Source: Bacteroidota bacterium
GTDB taxonomy: Bacteria > Bacteroidota > Ignavibacteria > Kryptoniales > JAKASW01
DNA: 64,000 bases
Assembly: GCA_021845665.1 (NCBI GenBank)
Contig: JAJZVO010000009.1
Location: 33,947-97,946, forward strand
Direction of reading: 5' to 3'
Shown: positions 8,547-19,088 of the stretch, piece after piece
How the letters are laid out: every line of letters begins with the position of its first letter
How positions within the stretch are numbered: position 1 is the stretch's first letter
The notes under the pieces: model-generated
Seen by the model: only the letters and a program-made list of their open reading frames with translations
The model's database searches: none
What the model was told of the DNA's origin: nothing
Made by a program: the position numbers and the translations under genes

Positions 8547-9248
8547 ATGAATCCAAATGCATCTGAAATAGTTCGGGTCAGCGGCGTACGGAAAGTGTAC
8601 AGCGACAACGGCGTACCGGTGGATGCGCTTCGAGGAATTAACATGACGGTTTTACCCGGCGATTTCTCGGTCATCGCGGGACCGTCGGGCTCCGGGAAAA
8701 CCACCTTGCTGAACATAATCGGTACACTCGACAAGCCGACCGAAGGAGCGGTCTATCTCGACGGCGAAGACGTTGCCTCAAAAACACGCCGCCAGCTCGC
8801 CGACATTCGTCTCAGGAAGATAGGATTTGTTTTTCAAGCTTATAATCTCAATCCTGTCCTCAGCGCGCTTGAAAACGTCGAGTTCACTATGATGCTCAGG
8901 GGAATAGACGCCGCAGAGAGAAAGCGGAAATCACTTGCCATTCTTGAGGAACTGGGCATCGGCGATCTTGCAAAGAAACGGCCCAACGAAATGAGCGGCG
9001 GACAGCAACAGCGCGTGGCCATCGCACGCGCAATTTCAAACGAACCGAGACTCGTCCTGGCCGATGAACCGACCGCAAACCTCGATTCAGATACAGCAGC
9101 CAGGCTTCTCGAACTCATGGAGCGACTTAATCATGAAGACGGAATAACCTTCGTCTTTTCATCGCATGATCCGCAGGTTATCGGTCGAGCACACAGGCTG
9201 TTGATACTCAGGGATGGCCAGATTGTCGACGACAAGGTCAACGTCTAG
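8547..9248 (+). CDS. LolD/MacB-type ABC transporter ATPase
   Basis: 233 residues, the usual size. Walker A GPSGSGKT (45-52), Q-loop FVFQAYNL, ABC signature MSGGQQQRVAIARA (149-162), Walker B LVLADEP (169-175) and the switch His in FSSHDP are all intact. It belongs to the LolD/MacB/FtsE group that powers FtsX-type permeases, here the two paralogues just upstream. The ATG is preceded by ACGGAGAACATAAGTT. Its stop overlaps a GTG in the next frame. Confidence 0.95.
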   Translation: MNPNASEIVRVSGVRKVYSDNGVPVDALRGINMTVLPGDFSVIAGPSGSGKTTLLNIIGTLDKPTEGAVYLDGEDVASKTRRQLADIRLRKIGFVFQAYNLNPVLSALENVEFTMMLRGIDAAERKRKSLAILEELGIGDLAKKRPNEMSGGQQQRVAIARAISNEPRLVLADEPTANLDSDTAARLLELMERLNHEDGITFVFSSHDPQVIGRAHRLLILRDGQIVDDKVNV

Positions 9249-9337
9249 TGTCGATTGGTTCAAAAGGAGAAACATCGGGAACCCACTCATCTCAGGAGTT
9301 GCCTCCCGCGAAGAAATTGGGCCGCGAGAACGATAGC

Positions 9338-10537
9338 ATGCGCCGATGGGAGCTCACTCGCCACACGGTGTTGAGTCTACTCACGGCCGCTTCATTTCTC
9401 GTTCTCGCGACCATTCCGGCGTCCGGGCAAACCTCGTTTCTCCCGGGTACCGAGCTCAGCTTCCAGGGATACGTTATGGAGATGCCGGTTTATGAAAATA
9501 TTCACCCTGCGCTCGCTGAATTGACCGGAGTTTCCCCTTCGGAATTTTCCGATCTGATAAGATTGCGGCTCCGTCCGACGCTTCACATCAGCGACAATAC
9601 AAAAATAGGCCTGGCCTACGAAGTGGATGGGCTATATTATTCTCAGAATGTCTCGTTCGGACTCGCCTCGACAACTCCGCTTCAGCAGGTCGTCGGTTTG
9701 CGCTGGCAACCTGTCGACGTTAAACACGCGATGGTATCTGATTACATCGACCGGCTCTATTTCGATCACGAATTTTCATTCGGGACTCTCGTCGTTGGCA
9801 GGCAGAGAATAAGTTGGGGAACCGGAAGAGTGTGGAACCCGACCGATATTTTCAATCCGATCAACCCTGCCGACTTCGGGAAAATCGAGAAGGACGGCGC
9901 CGACGCTGTATCGATGAAATTCTTTCTCGGCCAGTTGACAGACATTCAGATTGTCTATAACTCGGAGTATCATTTCGAGTCCTCTAACTATGCGGCCAGG
10001 TTCAGGACGAACATTCTCGGTTATGATTTCGCGGTGCTCGGTGGATCACTCGACAGAGAGCCGATCGCCGGAGGAGACTTTGCAGGGAATGTCTGGACGG
10101 CCGGCATACGCGGAGAAGCGCTGGTATCGCGCGATCCCGCTAAGTCAGGCGGTTATTACGTTAGGTGGATACTCGGTATGGATTATCAATTCACAGACAG
10201 GCTCTACGGGCTGTTCGAATACTACCATAACGGCCAGGGGACACTTGATAGGTCGAAATACGATTTTGCAGCCGTCCTGGAAGGGCGTATACTCAACGTG
10301 GCTAAGGATTACCTCGCGCTGAGCGGCTCGTATCAGGCGACGTCTCTAATCACAGTAACGTTGGCATCCATCTCCAACTTCAGCGATGGAAGCGGCTACC
10401 TCGCCGGGACGATCAACTATTCCGCCAGCGATAACGCGTCGATCGCTTTGGGCTCGCTATACACTTTCGGAAAGACACTCACGGAATACTGGTATTACCC
10501 GCAAGCTTACTACTTGAAGCTGGAGACATATTTCTGA
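9338..10537 (+). CDS. Outer-membrane beta-barrel protein (DUF1302-like)
   Basis: 399 residues from ATG 9338, which gives a proper signal peptide (MRRWELTRHTVLSLLTAASF ending near ATIPASGQ). A GTG at 9248 overlapping the ATPase stop would add 30 residues without signal character. The mature protein alternates short polar strands and carries VVGRQRISWGTGRVWNPTDI, a hallmark of DUF1302-like barrels, and ends in an aromatic residue (LKLETYF) as barrel proteins do. As last gene of the TetR operon it may be the outer-membrane partner or cargo of the ABC exporter. The role is inferred only. Confidence 0.8.
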   Translation: MRRWELTRHTVLSLLTAASFLVLATIPASGQTSFLPGTELSFQGYVMEMPVYENIHPALAELTGVSPSEFSDLIRLRLRPTLHISDNTKIGLAYEVDGLYYSQNVSFGLASTTPLQQVVGLRWQPVDVKHAMVSDYIDRLYFDHEFSFGTLVVGRQRISWGTGRVWNPTDIFNPINPADFGKIEKDGADAVSMKFFLGQLTDIQIVYNSEYHFESSNYAARFRTNILGYDFAVLGGSLDREPIAGGDFAGNVWTAGIRGEALVSRDPAKSGGYYVRWILGMDYQFTDRLYGLFEYYHNGQGTLDRSKYDFAAVLEGRILNVAKDYLALSGSYQATSLITVTLASISNFSDGSGYLAGTINYSASDNASIALGSLYTFGKTLTEYWYYPQAYYLKLETYF

Positions 10538-10560
10538 AAAGGGCTGCATAGACGGCCACG

Positions 10561-11553
10561 TCATATCGGCCTGCGCCAGACGCTCCCGCCGCTGAGCTGC
10601 ACGAACAAGTACCCGTTCACCTCATCGAACGAATACACAGACGGATTCGGCAGATTGCTCGTAATATTCGACCAGCTCGTGCCGTCGTTGGTCGTCTGGA
10701 ATACACCGTTATCATCGACTACGACAAGATTCGTATCGACAGCTGCAACACCTACTCCGGACTGACCGCTTCCCGGGACTCCGCTTCCAATGTAAATCCA
10801 ACTCATGCCGTTGTCTTCGGACAGATACACCTGCGACCCATATGCCCCGGCATATACTCTCGATCCAACGGCGGCGAGAGAGGTGATATATGGAGCGCCC
10901 GAATAATACGGACTGGTATTCACGAGTCCGCTGTCGTTCGCGATCCAGCTTGCACCGTTGTCCGACGACAGATACATGCCGGACTGTGTACCGGCGATGA
11001 TGTTCGGGCCTGATACCACTAGGGCAGTTACCGAAGTTCCGTAATTTATTCCGTTGTTCGAGGCCGCCCACGTTTGGCCGTTGTCCGTCGATTTAAAAAT
11101 CCCATTCGAAGAAGTCCCTGCGAATATAACGGAGTCTACGGCTTTGATGCAGTAGATAGTCTGATACGCCCCGCTGAACGGCGTGCCAAGCCCCGAGTCA
11201 CTTGCTGTCCAGGTTGCACCGCCATCTGTAGACCTCATGATACCTGTCTGGTAGTTGTAGTCGCCTATGAACAAATTCCCGTTTACGGCTGCAATTGTAT
11301 AATCTCCGGATGAGAGGCTCGAATCCGTGATGACCCAGTTGTTGCCGCCGTCCGTCGACCGGAACACTCCGTAATTGCCCGCGGCGTACAAATCAGATCC
11401 GCTTGCAACGATATTATAAAACCCAGTCAGCCCGTTTACCTGCGACCAGCTCCCCCCACCGGAGGGTGGTCCGACAATGCTTCCCTGTTTGTTACAGCCC
11501 GCAATGATTAGGGCCGACGCGATTGTAAACAACAAGATGATGTGCCTGTTCAT
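10561..11553 (-). CDS. BNR/YCF48-like beta-propeller lipoprotein
   Basis: 330 residues from the ATG at 11553 (MNRHIILLFTIASALIIAGC), a lipoprotein signal with the lipobox cysteine at residue 20. The rest is a series of Asp-box style repeats: VFRSTDGGNNW, IMRSTDGGATW, IFKSTDNGQTW, MYLSSDNGASW, VYLSEDNGMSW and VFQTTNDGTSW, spaced about 40-50 residues apart, giving a six- or seven-bladed propeller. Such propellers are sialidase-like or photosystem-assembly-like in fold only. No catalytic residues are recognisable. Function unknown. It is convergent with the preceding barrel gene. Confidence 0.85.
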   Translation of the reverse strand: MNRHIILLFTIASALIIAGCNKQGSIVGPPSGGGSWSQVNGLTGFYNIVASGSDLYAAGNYGVFRSTDGGNNWVITDSSLSSGDYTIAAVNGNLFIGDYNYQTGIMRSTDGGATWTASDSGLGTPFSGAYQTIYCIKAVDSVIFAGTSSNGIFKSTDNGQTWAASNNGINYGTSVTALVVSGPNIIAGTQSGMYLSSDNGASWIANDSGLVNTSPYYSGAPYITSLAAVGSRVYAGAYGSQVYLSEDNGMSWIYIGSGVPGSGQSGVGVAAVDTNLVVVDDNGVFQTTNDGTSWSNITSNLPNPSVYSFDEVNGYLFVQLSGGSVWRRPI

Positions 11554-11813
11554 GCGAATTCCTGGCGAGGTTAGTGACAATTGAACGATGACATTAGGAC
11601 TACAACGCGGCAGGAGACCTGAAGCTTACCCACGAAATATGTGGGATCGAATTCCCTGGAAGACTGATCTTTTAGAAACACTGCCCGAGTCTCCTTGCCG
11701 TGAAAAAATACCTCAGACCACGTTAAATTCCAATCCATTTTCGCGGAATTGGGAAATGGAGAGCTTTTCGAGGAGATGAACGATCTCCAATCGTAAGGAA
11801 TTGAAAAGGAATA

Positions 11814-12542
11814 TTAGACTGGTAGAAGATCGCAGAACCAGAATCCGGTGTCGAATGGATCCGCAGGATTTCTGTCTTCGGAAGAATCGGGCCGAGATCT
11901 GTTGTATCTTCTGTAAACTATGTTGCCTTTTCTAAAATGTAAGGGCTGACTGAATATTGGGCCATCATATACAAATGAGTGAAACTCACCGTTTTCACCG
12001 CAAGGATCCACATTGGGTGGGAGATCATCGATGAACGAATAGTCGATTACCCTGCCGACAAAACTCTTATCCAGATGTTTTTCGTCAACGCAAACCGTAA
12101 TCGCCTTGAAACCGAGTTCGACGAATTCCTCAATCAGGCTCCTCGTCGGGATTTTCCAAATCGGGAACACGCAATTGATACCTATCGTTGACAGAGTATC
12201 TTCCCTGTATTTGCGAAGGTCATCGAGGAATATGTCGCCGAACACTGCGGTTTTGATCCCTGCTTCGGTCAGCTTCAGCAGCTGTTCCATCATCAGTTTC
12301 TCGTACGTGGGCATGTCGGGCATTTCGGGAAGCTCGACCTGCACCAGAGGCACTCCGATGAGTTCCGCCTGCCGTTCGAGGAGTCCGGTCCTCACGCCGT
12401 GCATGGAGACCCTTCCGAATTTTTGATTTACGGTCGTGAGCAAACAAGAGATCGAAGGCTCGCCTGCTGCGATTATTTTATGAAGAGCAATCGCGGAATC
12501 CTTTCCACCGCTCCAGTTGAACACAGCTTTACGGCCGCTCAC
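11814..12542 (-). CDS. Dph6-like PP-loop ATPase (diphthine-ammonia ligase family)
   Basis: 242 residues. The N-terminal PP-loop NWSGGKDSA (9-17) binds ATP for adenylation chemistry; GDIFLDDLRKYRED and the C-terminal DPCGENGEFHSFVYDGP are characteristic of the DUF71/Dph6 group. In archaea and eukaryotes this family amidates diphthine on EF-2, but bacteria lack diphthamide, so the bacterial substrate is unknown. It lies downstream of gltD on the same strand after 77 bases, so it might use glutamine-metabolism products, which is only a guess. Confidence 0.85.
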   Translation of the reverse strand: MSGRKAVFNWSGGKDSAIALHKIIAAGEPSISCLLTTVNQKFGRVSMHGVRTGLLERQAELIGVPLVQVELPEMPDMPTYEKLMMEQLLKLTEAGIKTAVFGDIFLDDLRKYREDTLSTIGINCVFPIWKIPTRSLIEEFVELGFKAITVCVDEKHLDKSFVGRVIDYSFIDDLPPNVDPCGENGEFHSFVYDGPIFSQPLHFRKGNIVYRRYNRSRPDSSEDRNPADPFDTGFWFCDLLPV

Positions 12543-12619
12543 TTCGACCTTTCACTGAACATTTCACCCCTGCTGACCGTAATCCAAAATTGTTCCCTGT
12601 ATAAATCTCGAAAGTGAAG

Positions 12620-14080
12620 TCAGAAGCTATTCTCTTCCACCGTCACATCCTGCATGAGATAGCTGTGGACAGCAGCGGCGCACTTCCTTCCTTCCGCGAT
12701 CGCCCATACAATGAGCGACTGTCCGCGCCTCATATCGCCGCAGGCGAACACCTTTCTGAGCGTGGTGGCGTGTGCGTTCTCTGAGTCGCCGAAGTCGGCC
12801 TTGACGTTTCCGCGTTTGTCCAGTTCGAGACCTGCCTCTTTAAGTTCATTGAGCATGCCTTCATGCGTCGGATGGACGAACCCCGCGGCGATGAGAACGA
12901 GTTCCGCCTTCAGCTCGAATTCAGTCCCGGTAATTTCCACGAACTTTCCGTTCTCAAATTTGACCTGAATACATTCCAGCGCGGAAACTTCGCCCTTCTC
13001 GTTCCCCTTGAACGACTTCGTGTTGATGCTCCACATTCTTTTCACCCCCTCTTCATGGCTCGACGACGTGCGAAGTATCAACGGCCAGTAGGGCCACGGG
13101 GTGCTATCGGGACGTCGGTCCGGCGGCTTAGGAAGGACCTCGAGCTGAGTGACGGATTTTGCGCCCTGTCTGTTCGATGTCCCGAGGCAGTCCGAGCCGG
13201 TGTCACCGCCGCCGATGATAACCACATTTTTCCCATGCGCGGTGATCTGCCGTTTCACGGTATCGCCCGCGTCGACCTTGTTCTGCTGCGGCAGGAATTC
13301 CATGGCAAAATGTACGCCTTTGAGCTCTCTTCCGGGAATTGAAATATCTCTCGGCTGCTCCGAGCCGCCGGCCAGTATGACAGCATCATAATCCTCTAAG
13401 AGCTTCATGGCTGGGATATCGACTCCGACGTTGACGCCGGTTTTGAACTCGACTCCCTCGATGGTCATCTGCTCGAGGCGGCGGTCGATGACGGATTTCT
13501 CAAGTTTGAAATCGGGAATGCCATACCTTAGGAGGCCGCCGATCCGGTCGTTCTTCTCGAAGACTGTTACGATATGCCCCGCCCTGCAAAGCTGCTGGGC
13601 TGCGGCAAGTCCTGCGGGGCCCGAACCCACGATCGCGACTCTCTTTCCGCTCATGACGTAAGGCATACGCGGCTTCACCCAGCCTTCTTCCCAACCCTTG
13701 TCGATTATGGTACGCTCGATCCCTTTGATGCTCACCGGTTCTTCATGGATGCCGAGTGTGCATGCCGTCTCGCACGGAGCCGGGCAGAGTCTCCCGGTGA
13801 ACTCAGGGAAATTGTTCGTCGACAGAAGGTTTTCCAGCGCCTCGCGCCAGTGACCCTTGTAAATGAGATCGTTCCACTCCGGTATATAATTCTGTACGGG
13901 ACATCCGGTATCCCCATGGCAAAACGGAATTCCGCAGTCCATGCACCGGGCCGCCTGGATCTTAGCGTCAGCAGAGTGGAACCTTCTATCAAACTCCTTG
14001 TAATTCTTCATTCGCTCCGCCGGTGCTTCATGCTCCGGAACGGCTCTTTTGTATTCCATGAATCCTGTCGGCTTACCCAT
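12620..14080 (-). CDS. gltD: Glutamate synthase (NADPH) small subunit
   Basis: 486 residues. It passes electrons from NAD(P)H to the large subunit for glutamate formation. N-terminal cysteines C46, C49, C54, C60 and C99, C103, C107 form the 4Fe-4S binding region ([19 protein letters not shown]). An FAD-binding GSGPAG lies at 152-157 and an NADPH-binding GGGDTG near 291. It overlaps the gltB stop by 8 bases, so the subunits are translationally coupled. Confidence 0.97.
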   Translation of the reverse strand: MGKPTGFMEYKRAVPEHEAPAERMKNYKEFDRRFHSADAKIQAARCMDCGIPFCHGDTGCPVQNYIPEWNDLIYKGHWREALENLLSTNNFPEFTGRLCPAPCETACTLGIHEEPVSIKGIERTIIDKGWEEGWVKPRMPYVMSGKRVAIVGSGPAGLAAAQQLCRAGHIVTVFEKNDRIGGLLRYGIPDFKLEKSVIDRRLEQMTIEGVEFKTGVNVGVDIPAMKLLEDYDAVILAGGSEQPRDISIPGRELKGVHFAMEFLPQQNKVDAGDTVKRQITAHGKNVVIIGGGDTGSDCLGTSNRQGAKSVTQLEVLPKPPDRRPDSTPWPYWPLILRTSSSHEEGVKRMWSINTKSFKGNEKGEVSALECIQVKFENGKFVEITGTEFELKAELVLIAAGFVHPTHEGMLNELKEAGLELDKRGNVKADFGDSENAHATTLRKVFACGDMRRGQSLIVWAIAEGRKCAAAVHSYLMQDVTVEENSF

Positions 14081-17000
14081 GAACTACTTCTCCTTCCACA
14101 ACGACACCGCCCGTACCGACTGCAGCCTGTTGTTCTTTTGCCAACTGCGCGAGTGCTTTCTGATACTCCTCGGGAATGATCTTCCAGAAATTATCTTTCT
14201 CAGTGCTCCAGTTGTTCAATATGAATTCGGCCCGTTTAGAACCGGTATATTCGAAATGCTTCTGAACCATTGAATGGAGCTCGGAAATATCCTCGTCGTA
14301 AATGAGATACTCTACCGAAACCATGCCATGGTTGATATATCTTTCGGCAACCTTGTTAGGGTCCCAGATGTAAGCGATGCCGCCGGACATTCCGGCTGCG
14401 AAGTTCCTGCCGATCTTCCCGAGTACTGCTACCCGGCCGCCCGTCATGTACTCGCAGCCGTGGTCACCCACTCCTTCAATAACGGTAAATGCACCCGAGT
14501 TACGGACGGCAAATCTTTCGCCAGCGACGCCGTTGAAATACGCTTCACCACTCGTCGCCCCGTAGAGACATGTGTTCCCGATAATTATGTTCTCTGCCGG
14601 GTCAAAAGTAACCTCAGGTGGAACCTTGACTATGAGCCTGCCGCCGGAAAGCCCCTTCCCGGTATAGTCGTTTGATTCACCGGTAAGGTCTAGCTCGATA
14701 CCTCGAGCAAGGAAAGCCCCGAAACTTTGTCCGGCTGTGCCTCTCATCTCAATTTTTATCATACCATCGGGAAGTCCTTCTTGACCGTACCGCTTCGCAA
14801 TTTCACCGGACAGCATCGCGCCGACTGTTCTGTTGATGTTCCGGATTCGCTGTTTGATCTGAACGGTTTTACCCTCTTCGAGTGCAGGCTTTGCTAGCTT
14901 GATAAACTCGTGGTCAAGTTGGTTTTCAAGTTCGTGGTTCTGCTCGCGCGTTCGATAAGCGTTCGTTTCATGAAGCGGCGTCGCTTTGAAAAGCGGCTTC
15001 GTAAGATCGAGTCCGCGGGCTTTCCAATGGTCGGTCGGACGAATCGGAATTATCTTCTCCGTTCTGCCGATCATGTCGGTAAGCTTTCTGAAACCCAGCG
15101 CCGCCATCAGCTCTCTCACCTCTTCCGCTATATAGAACATGAAGTTGACGACATAATCCGGCTTGCCGATAAATTTCTTTCGGAGCTCCGGATCCTGCGT
15201 CGCAACGCCGGTCGGACAGGTATTGAGATGACATTTTCTCATCATGATGCAGCCCTGTGTAACGAGCGGCGCGGTCGCGAATCCAAATTCTTCCGCGCCG
15301 AGAAGAGCGGCTATGACGACATCTCTTCCCGTCTTGATTTGGCCGTCAGCGGCGAGGTACACGCGGTCTCTGAGCCCGTTCAGCATCAGAGTTTGGTGAG
15401 CTTCACTAAGGCCGAGTTCCCAAGGCGTCCCCGCATATTGTATGGAAGAGATCGGGCTTGCACCGGTACCGCCGTCGTGTCCCGAAATAAGGATATGGTC
15501 CGCATGTGCCTTGGCGACGCCTGCAGCGATCGTGCCGACACCAACTTCGGACACGAGCTTGACGCTTACTCTCGCGTTCGGGTTGATGTTCTTCAGGTCG
15601 AAAATCAGCTGCTTTAGATCTTCAATCGAATAGATGTCGTGATGCGGCGGGGGGCTGATCAGCGTAACACCCGGAATGCTGTGGCGGACTTTCGCGATGA
15701 TCTTATCCACCTTGAAACCGGGGAGCTGTCCGCCCTCGCCGGGTTTCGCTCCCTGTGCCATCTTGATTTGAAGCTCGTCAGCGTTGACGAGGTATTCCGC
15801 AGTTACGCCGAATCTCGCAGATGCCACCTGTTTTATCGCAGACCTCATGCTGTCGCCGTTCGGGAGCCTTTTGAACCGGTCTGTTTCCTCACCGCCCTCG
15901 CCGGTATTAGACTTGCCTCCGATCCTGTTCATGGCGATAGCCAGAGACGTGTGCGCCTCGCGCGAAATGGACCCGAAGCTCATGGCGCCGGTGGCAAAGC
16001 GCTTCGCAATCTCCTTCGCCGGCTCCACCTCTTCTATCGGGACACCAGGGCCCGATGTGTCAAGCTCAAACAAGCTCCGAAGAGTGACCCGCTTCTTGTC
16101 CTGGTTATTTATCAGGTCGGTATATTCCTTGAAGGTTTTGTAGTCTCCCCGGCTCGTGCTCAGCTGCAGCTTCGATATCGTCAGCGGATTCCAGAGATGA
16201 TGCTCGCCGTCTCTCCTGTATTGATAGAGCCCGCCGACATCCAGAGTGCTCTGGTCAACCTGCGGGTCGAGAGCATGGCGGTGACGTTTGATAGTCTCCT
16301 CTTCGAGCATCTCTAGACTGAGACCGTCGATCTTCGTCGGTGTGCCGGTGAAATAAGTCTCGACTATCTCGCTGTCCAGGCCGACCGCCTCAAAAATTTG
16401 CGCACCGCAGTACGACTGCAGCGTGCTGATTCCCATCTTGCTGAAAATCTTGTAGAGACTTTTGCTGACTGCCTTCACGAAATTCTTCTTCGCCGTCTTG
16501 TAGTCCTTTATATCGGGGAGAAAGTTTTTCTCTACCAGGTAAGCTAGCGTTTCGTATGCGACGTACGGATTGATCGCATTTGCGCCGTAGCCACAGAGAA
16601 GCGCGAAGTGATGAACTTCCCTCGGTTCCCCGCTCTCCACCACTATCCCGGTCTTTGTCCTCAGTCCCGCTCTAAGCAGCGCGTGGTGAACTCCTGATGT
16701 CGCAAGGAGGCTCGGTATCGCAGCAAGGCTCTGGTCTACTCCCTTGTCTGAAAGGATAATGAGCGAAATGCCGGATTTAACCGCTTCCACCGCCTCCGTA
16801 CAAATCTGGTCCATCCTCTCGCGCATGTTGTGCCTCACGCTTGGATTGAAGAGGAGCGGTATCGTGATCGACTTGAAATGACCTTTCGCGATGTTCCTGA
16901 TCTTCTCCATCTGCGAGTTCGACAGGAGCGGGTGTTCGAGTTCGAGCCTGTGAGCGTGAAGCGGCGTCTCGGCGAGAAGATTTTGCTCCGGTCCGACGTA

Positions 17001-18668
17001 AGTCGTCAGCTCCATGACGAGTTCTTCCCTTATCGAGTCGATCGGAGGATTTGTTACCTGGGCGAACAATTGCTTGAAATATCTGAAAAGCATCTGGGGT
17101 TTTTCAGACAGGACCGCCAACGCCGCGTCCGACCCCATGGAACCGACTGCCTCTTCTCCCTTCATCGCCATCGGGAGAATTACCTGAAAGAGATCTTCTT
17201 TTGTATAGCCGAAGATTCTCTGCCGCATATGAAGGGTTTCGAAATCCGCGTTGTAAATCGAGTCGGGAGTCGGCAAGTGAGAAAGGTTTATCATATTGTC
17301 TTTGACCCACTTGCGGTACGGCCTTTTCGTAACTATTTCTCTTTTTACTTCTTCGTCTTCTATTATTCTCCCCTGCTTAAGATCCAGGATGAACATACGG
17401 CCCGGTTGAAGTTTACCTTTCCTTTCGACATTCTCGGCGTCTACGCTGAAAGTGCCCGCTTCGGAAGTGAGAACGACAAGCCCGTCCTTTGTCACTACGT
17501 AACGCGAAGGGCGCAGGCCGTTGCGGTCCAGGGTAGCGCCGATGATATTTCCATCGGTGAATACCACAGCAGCGGGACCGTCCCACGGTTCCATCATGGT
17601 AGCATGATACTCATAAAAAGCCTTCCTGTCGGGATCCATTAAGTCGTTCTTCGACCAGGCTTCGGGGATCATCATCATCATGGCATGCGGAACGCTGCGT
17701 CCGCTCATTACCAGAAGCTCGAGCACGGAATCGAAAGTAGCTGAGTCGCTCTGCCCTTCCATTATTATCGGGAGCATCCTCTTCAGGTCTTTGCCGAAGT
17801 AAGGCGACTCCATGACGTGCTGGCGGGCGGCCATCCAGTTCTTGTTTCCCCGCAGAGTGTTTATCTCGCCGTTATGAGCGATCATCCTGAACGGATGCGC
17901 AAGGTCCCAGGTCGGAAAGGTGTTGGTGGAAAACCTTAAATGCAGCATCGTCATCGCGGACTTCATGTCCTTATCGCCAAGGTCCTTGTAGAATGCGGTC
18001 AGTTGAGGCGCAAGTAGCATGCCTTTGTAGACAAGCGTCTTGCTTGAAAATGATGGGACATAGTACTCGCTTCTGTCGCAGTCAAGTTCGACGCGAACAC
18101 GGTGGTCAATAATCCTTCTAATGGCGTACAGCTTCCTCTCGAACTCGTCCTGGTTGGAGAAGTTCTTTGCGGCACCGATGAAACACTGCCTGATGAATGG
18201 CTGGGTTGCCCGCGCTCCCTTGCCTGGCACCGTCGGATCGACTGGCACATCTCTCCATCCGAGGAATCTCTGGCTTTCGTCGACGACGATTTTCTCGACT
18301 ATGTTCTCGACGGCCTTTCTCCTTATCGGATCCTGCGGAAGAAACATCACACCGACTCCGTACTTACCTTCGGCCGGCAATTTTATCTTCCGCTCCGCGG
18401 CGACCTTCCGAATGAATTCGTCGGGCATCTGAATGAGAATTCCCGATCCGTCTCCGGTCTCGGGATCGGCACCGACCGCTCCACGATGCTGTAGATTCTT
18501 AAGTATATCGAGCCCCTTATCTATGATGGAACGCGACTTTCGCCCTTTAACGTCCGCTACGAACCCCATCCCGCAAGCGTCATGCTCGAATGCCGCATCG
18601 TACATTCCTCTGTTCATCGTCTCTCTTCCATTACCGTAATTGTCCTTCTGATTCATTGTGCCGTCCAT
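14073..18668 (-). CDS. gltB: Glutamate synthase large subunit
   Basis: About 1531 residues from ATG 18668, which has AGGAG seven bases upstream. A GTG at 18698 is in frame but sits at the predicted transcription start, so it is unlikely. The Ntn nucleophile is Cys32 (HDACGMGF), giving a propeptide of 31 residues. Then come the central domain, the FMN-binding synthase domain near residue 905 ([20 protein letters not shown]), the 3Fe-4S motif [15 protein letters not shown] near 1140, and the GXGXG helix domain at the C-terminus. With GltD it makes two glutamates from glutamine and 2-oxoglutarate. A dedicated promoter lies upstream. Confidence 0.97.
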   Translation of the reverse strand: MDGTMNQKDNYGNGRETMNRGMYDAAFEHDACGMGFVADVKGRKSRSIIDKGLDILKNLQHRGAVGADPETGDGSGILIQMPDEFIRKVAAERKIKLPAEGKYGVGVMFLPQDPIRRKAVENIVEKIVVDESQRFLGWRDVPVDPTVPGKGARATQPFIRQCFIGAAKNFSNQDEFERKLYAIRRIIDHRVRVELDCDRSEYYVPSFSSKTLVYKGMLLAPQLTAFYKDLGDKDMKSAMTMLHLRFSTNTFPTWDLAHPFRMIAHNGEINTLRGNKNWMAARQHVMESPYFGKDLKRMLPIIMEGQSDSATFDSVLELLVMSGRSVPHAMMMMIPEAWSKNDLMDPDRKAFYEYHATMMEPWDGPAAVVFTDGNIIGATLDRNGLRPSRYVVTKDGLVVLTSEAGTFSVDAENVERKGKLQPGRMFILDLKQGRIIEDEEVKREIVTKRPYRKWVKDNMINLSHLPTPDSIYNADFETLHMRQRIFGYTKEDLFQVILPMAMKGEEAVGSMGSDAALAVLSEKPQMLFRYFKQLFAQVTNPPIDSIREELVMELTTYVGPEQNLLAETPLHAHRLELEHPLLSNSQMEKIRNIAKGHFKSITIPLLFNPSVRHNMRERMDQICTEAVEAVKSGISLIILSDKGVDQSLAAIPSLLATSGVHHALLRAGLRTKTGIVVESGEPREVHHFALLCGYGANAINPYVAYETLAYLVEKNFLPDIKDYKTAKKNFVKAVSKSLYKIFSKMGISTLQSYCGAQIFEAVGLDSEIVETYFTGTPTKIDGLSLEMLEEETIKRHRHALDPQVDQSTLDVGGLYQYRRDGEHHLWNPLTISKLQLSTSRGDYKTFKEYTDLINNQDKKRVTLRSLFELDTSGPGVPIEEVEPAKEIAKRFATGAMSFGSISREAHTSLAIAMNRIGGKSNTGEGGEETDRFKRLPNGDSMRSAIKQVASARFGVTAEYLVNADELQIKMAQGAKPGEGGQLPGFKVDKIIAKVRHSIPGVTLISPPPHHDIYSIEDLKQLIFDLKNINPNARVSVKLVSEVGVGTIAAGVAKAHADHILISGHDGGTGASPISSIQYAGTPWELGLSEAHQTLMLNGLRDRVYLAADGQIKTGRDVVIAALLGAEEFGFATAPLVTQGCIMMRKCHLNTCPTGVATQDPELRKKFIGKPDYVVNFMFYIAEEVRELMAALGFRKLTDMIGRTEKIIPIRPTDHWKARGLDLTKPLFKATPLHETNAYRTREQNHELENQLDHEFIKLAKPALEEGKTVQIKQRIRNINRTVGAMLSGEIAKRYGQEGLPDGMIKIEMRGTAGQSFGAFLARGIELDLTGESNDYTGKGLSGGRLIVKVPPEVTFDPAENIIIGNTCLYGATSGEAYFNGVAGERFAVRNSGAFTVIEGVGDHGCEYMTGGRVAVLGKIGRNFAAGMSGGIAYIWDPNKVAERYINHGMVSVEYLIYDEDISELHSMVQKHFEYTGSKRAEFILNNWSTEKDNFWKIIPEEYQKALAQLAKEQQAAVGTGGVVVEGEVVHG

Positions 18669-18702
18669 TTTTCCACTCCTGCTAGGATTTTTTGACACTA
18701 TA

Positions 18703-18731
18703 TTTATAACTACATATCAGATTGTTTGCAA
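18703..18731 (-). promoter_or_regulatory. Probable gltB promoter
   Basis: Read on the minus strand: -35 TTGCAA (18731-18726), 17-base spacer, -10 TATAAA (18708-18703), with transcription expected near 18696. The ATG at 18668 follows after about 28 bases with a clear AGGAG. Confidence 0.5.
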
Positions 18732-19088
18732 GCATCTTTTTCGCGGGCACGCATTTTCCACCTTACTAATTAAAGTTTTTGGTCTCCTATTTACAATAAT
18801 TTAGGCATTCCGAGGGATAAGGGTAGGGACGATATACTTTTTATACCCTGCACGCCAGAAGGGACATAAAAGCCGACAACGCCGCCGGAAATGGGCCCGG
18901 CGTGCTAGTCCTGAGTTCCAGCCCGGGCGCCGATGCTTATCGTTGACTTGCAAACACACCCGGTCAGTGAAGAATTTAAAAAGGTATATGAATGAAGAAG
19001 AAGACGGCCCAAAAGAACCCTCTCCCCTTCCCCCGGCATGGATGCCGGGAGAAAGGAAGCAACTCTGAGCCAATCCTGTTGCGGATCG
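18732..19088. other. Intergenic region between uxaE and gltB
   Basis: About 360 bases without a gene. It holds a GC-rich inverted pair CGCCGG/CCGGCG near 18880-18900 and the hairpin at 19032-19049. No tRNA fold was found by eye. Confidence 0.5.
19032..19049 (-). terminator. Possible terminator after uxaE
   Basis: Perfect arms CCCGGCAT and ATGCCGGG around GG, extended by further partial pairing outside one mismatch. On the minus strand it follows the uxaE stop by about 40 bases and is followed by GGGTTCTTTTGG, a weak T-rich stretch. Confidence 0.4.

Noticed and set aside
11581..11813. Small open frames between the BNR lipoprotein and Dph6-like genes
   Set aside because: A 63-residue frame at 11588-11779 has no recognisable content; the 230-base gap is treated as intergenic.
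14910..17642. Several 200-270-residue open frames on the plus strand
   Set aside because: All lie opposite gltB, whose catalytic and iron-sulphur motifs are intact; they reflect codon bias.
18669..18698. Upstream GTG start for gltB
   Set aside because: It would coincide with the predicted transcription start; the ATG at 18668 has a good AGGAG and a normal propeptide length.
18820..18960. Possible tRNA or riboswitch near 18.9 kb
   Set aside because: Local GC hairpins exist, but no cloverleaf or known aptamer pattern could be assembled by eye.
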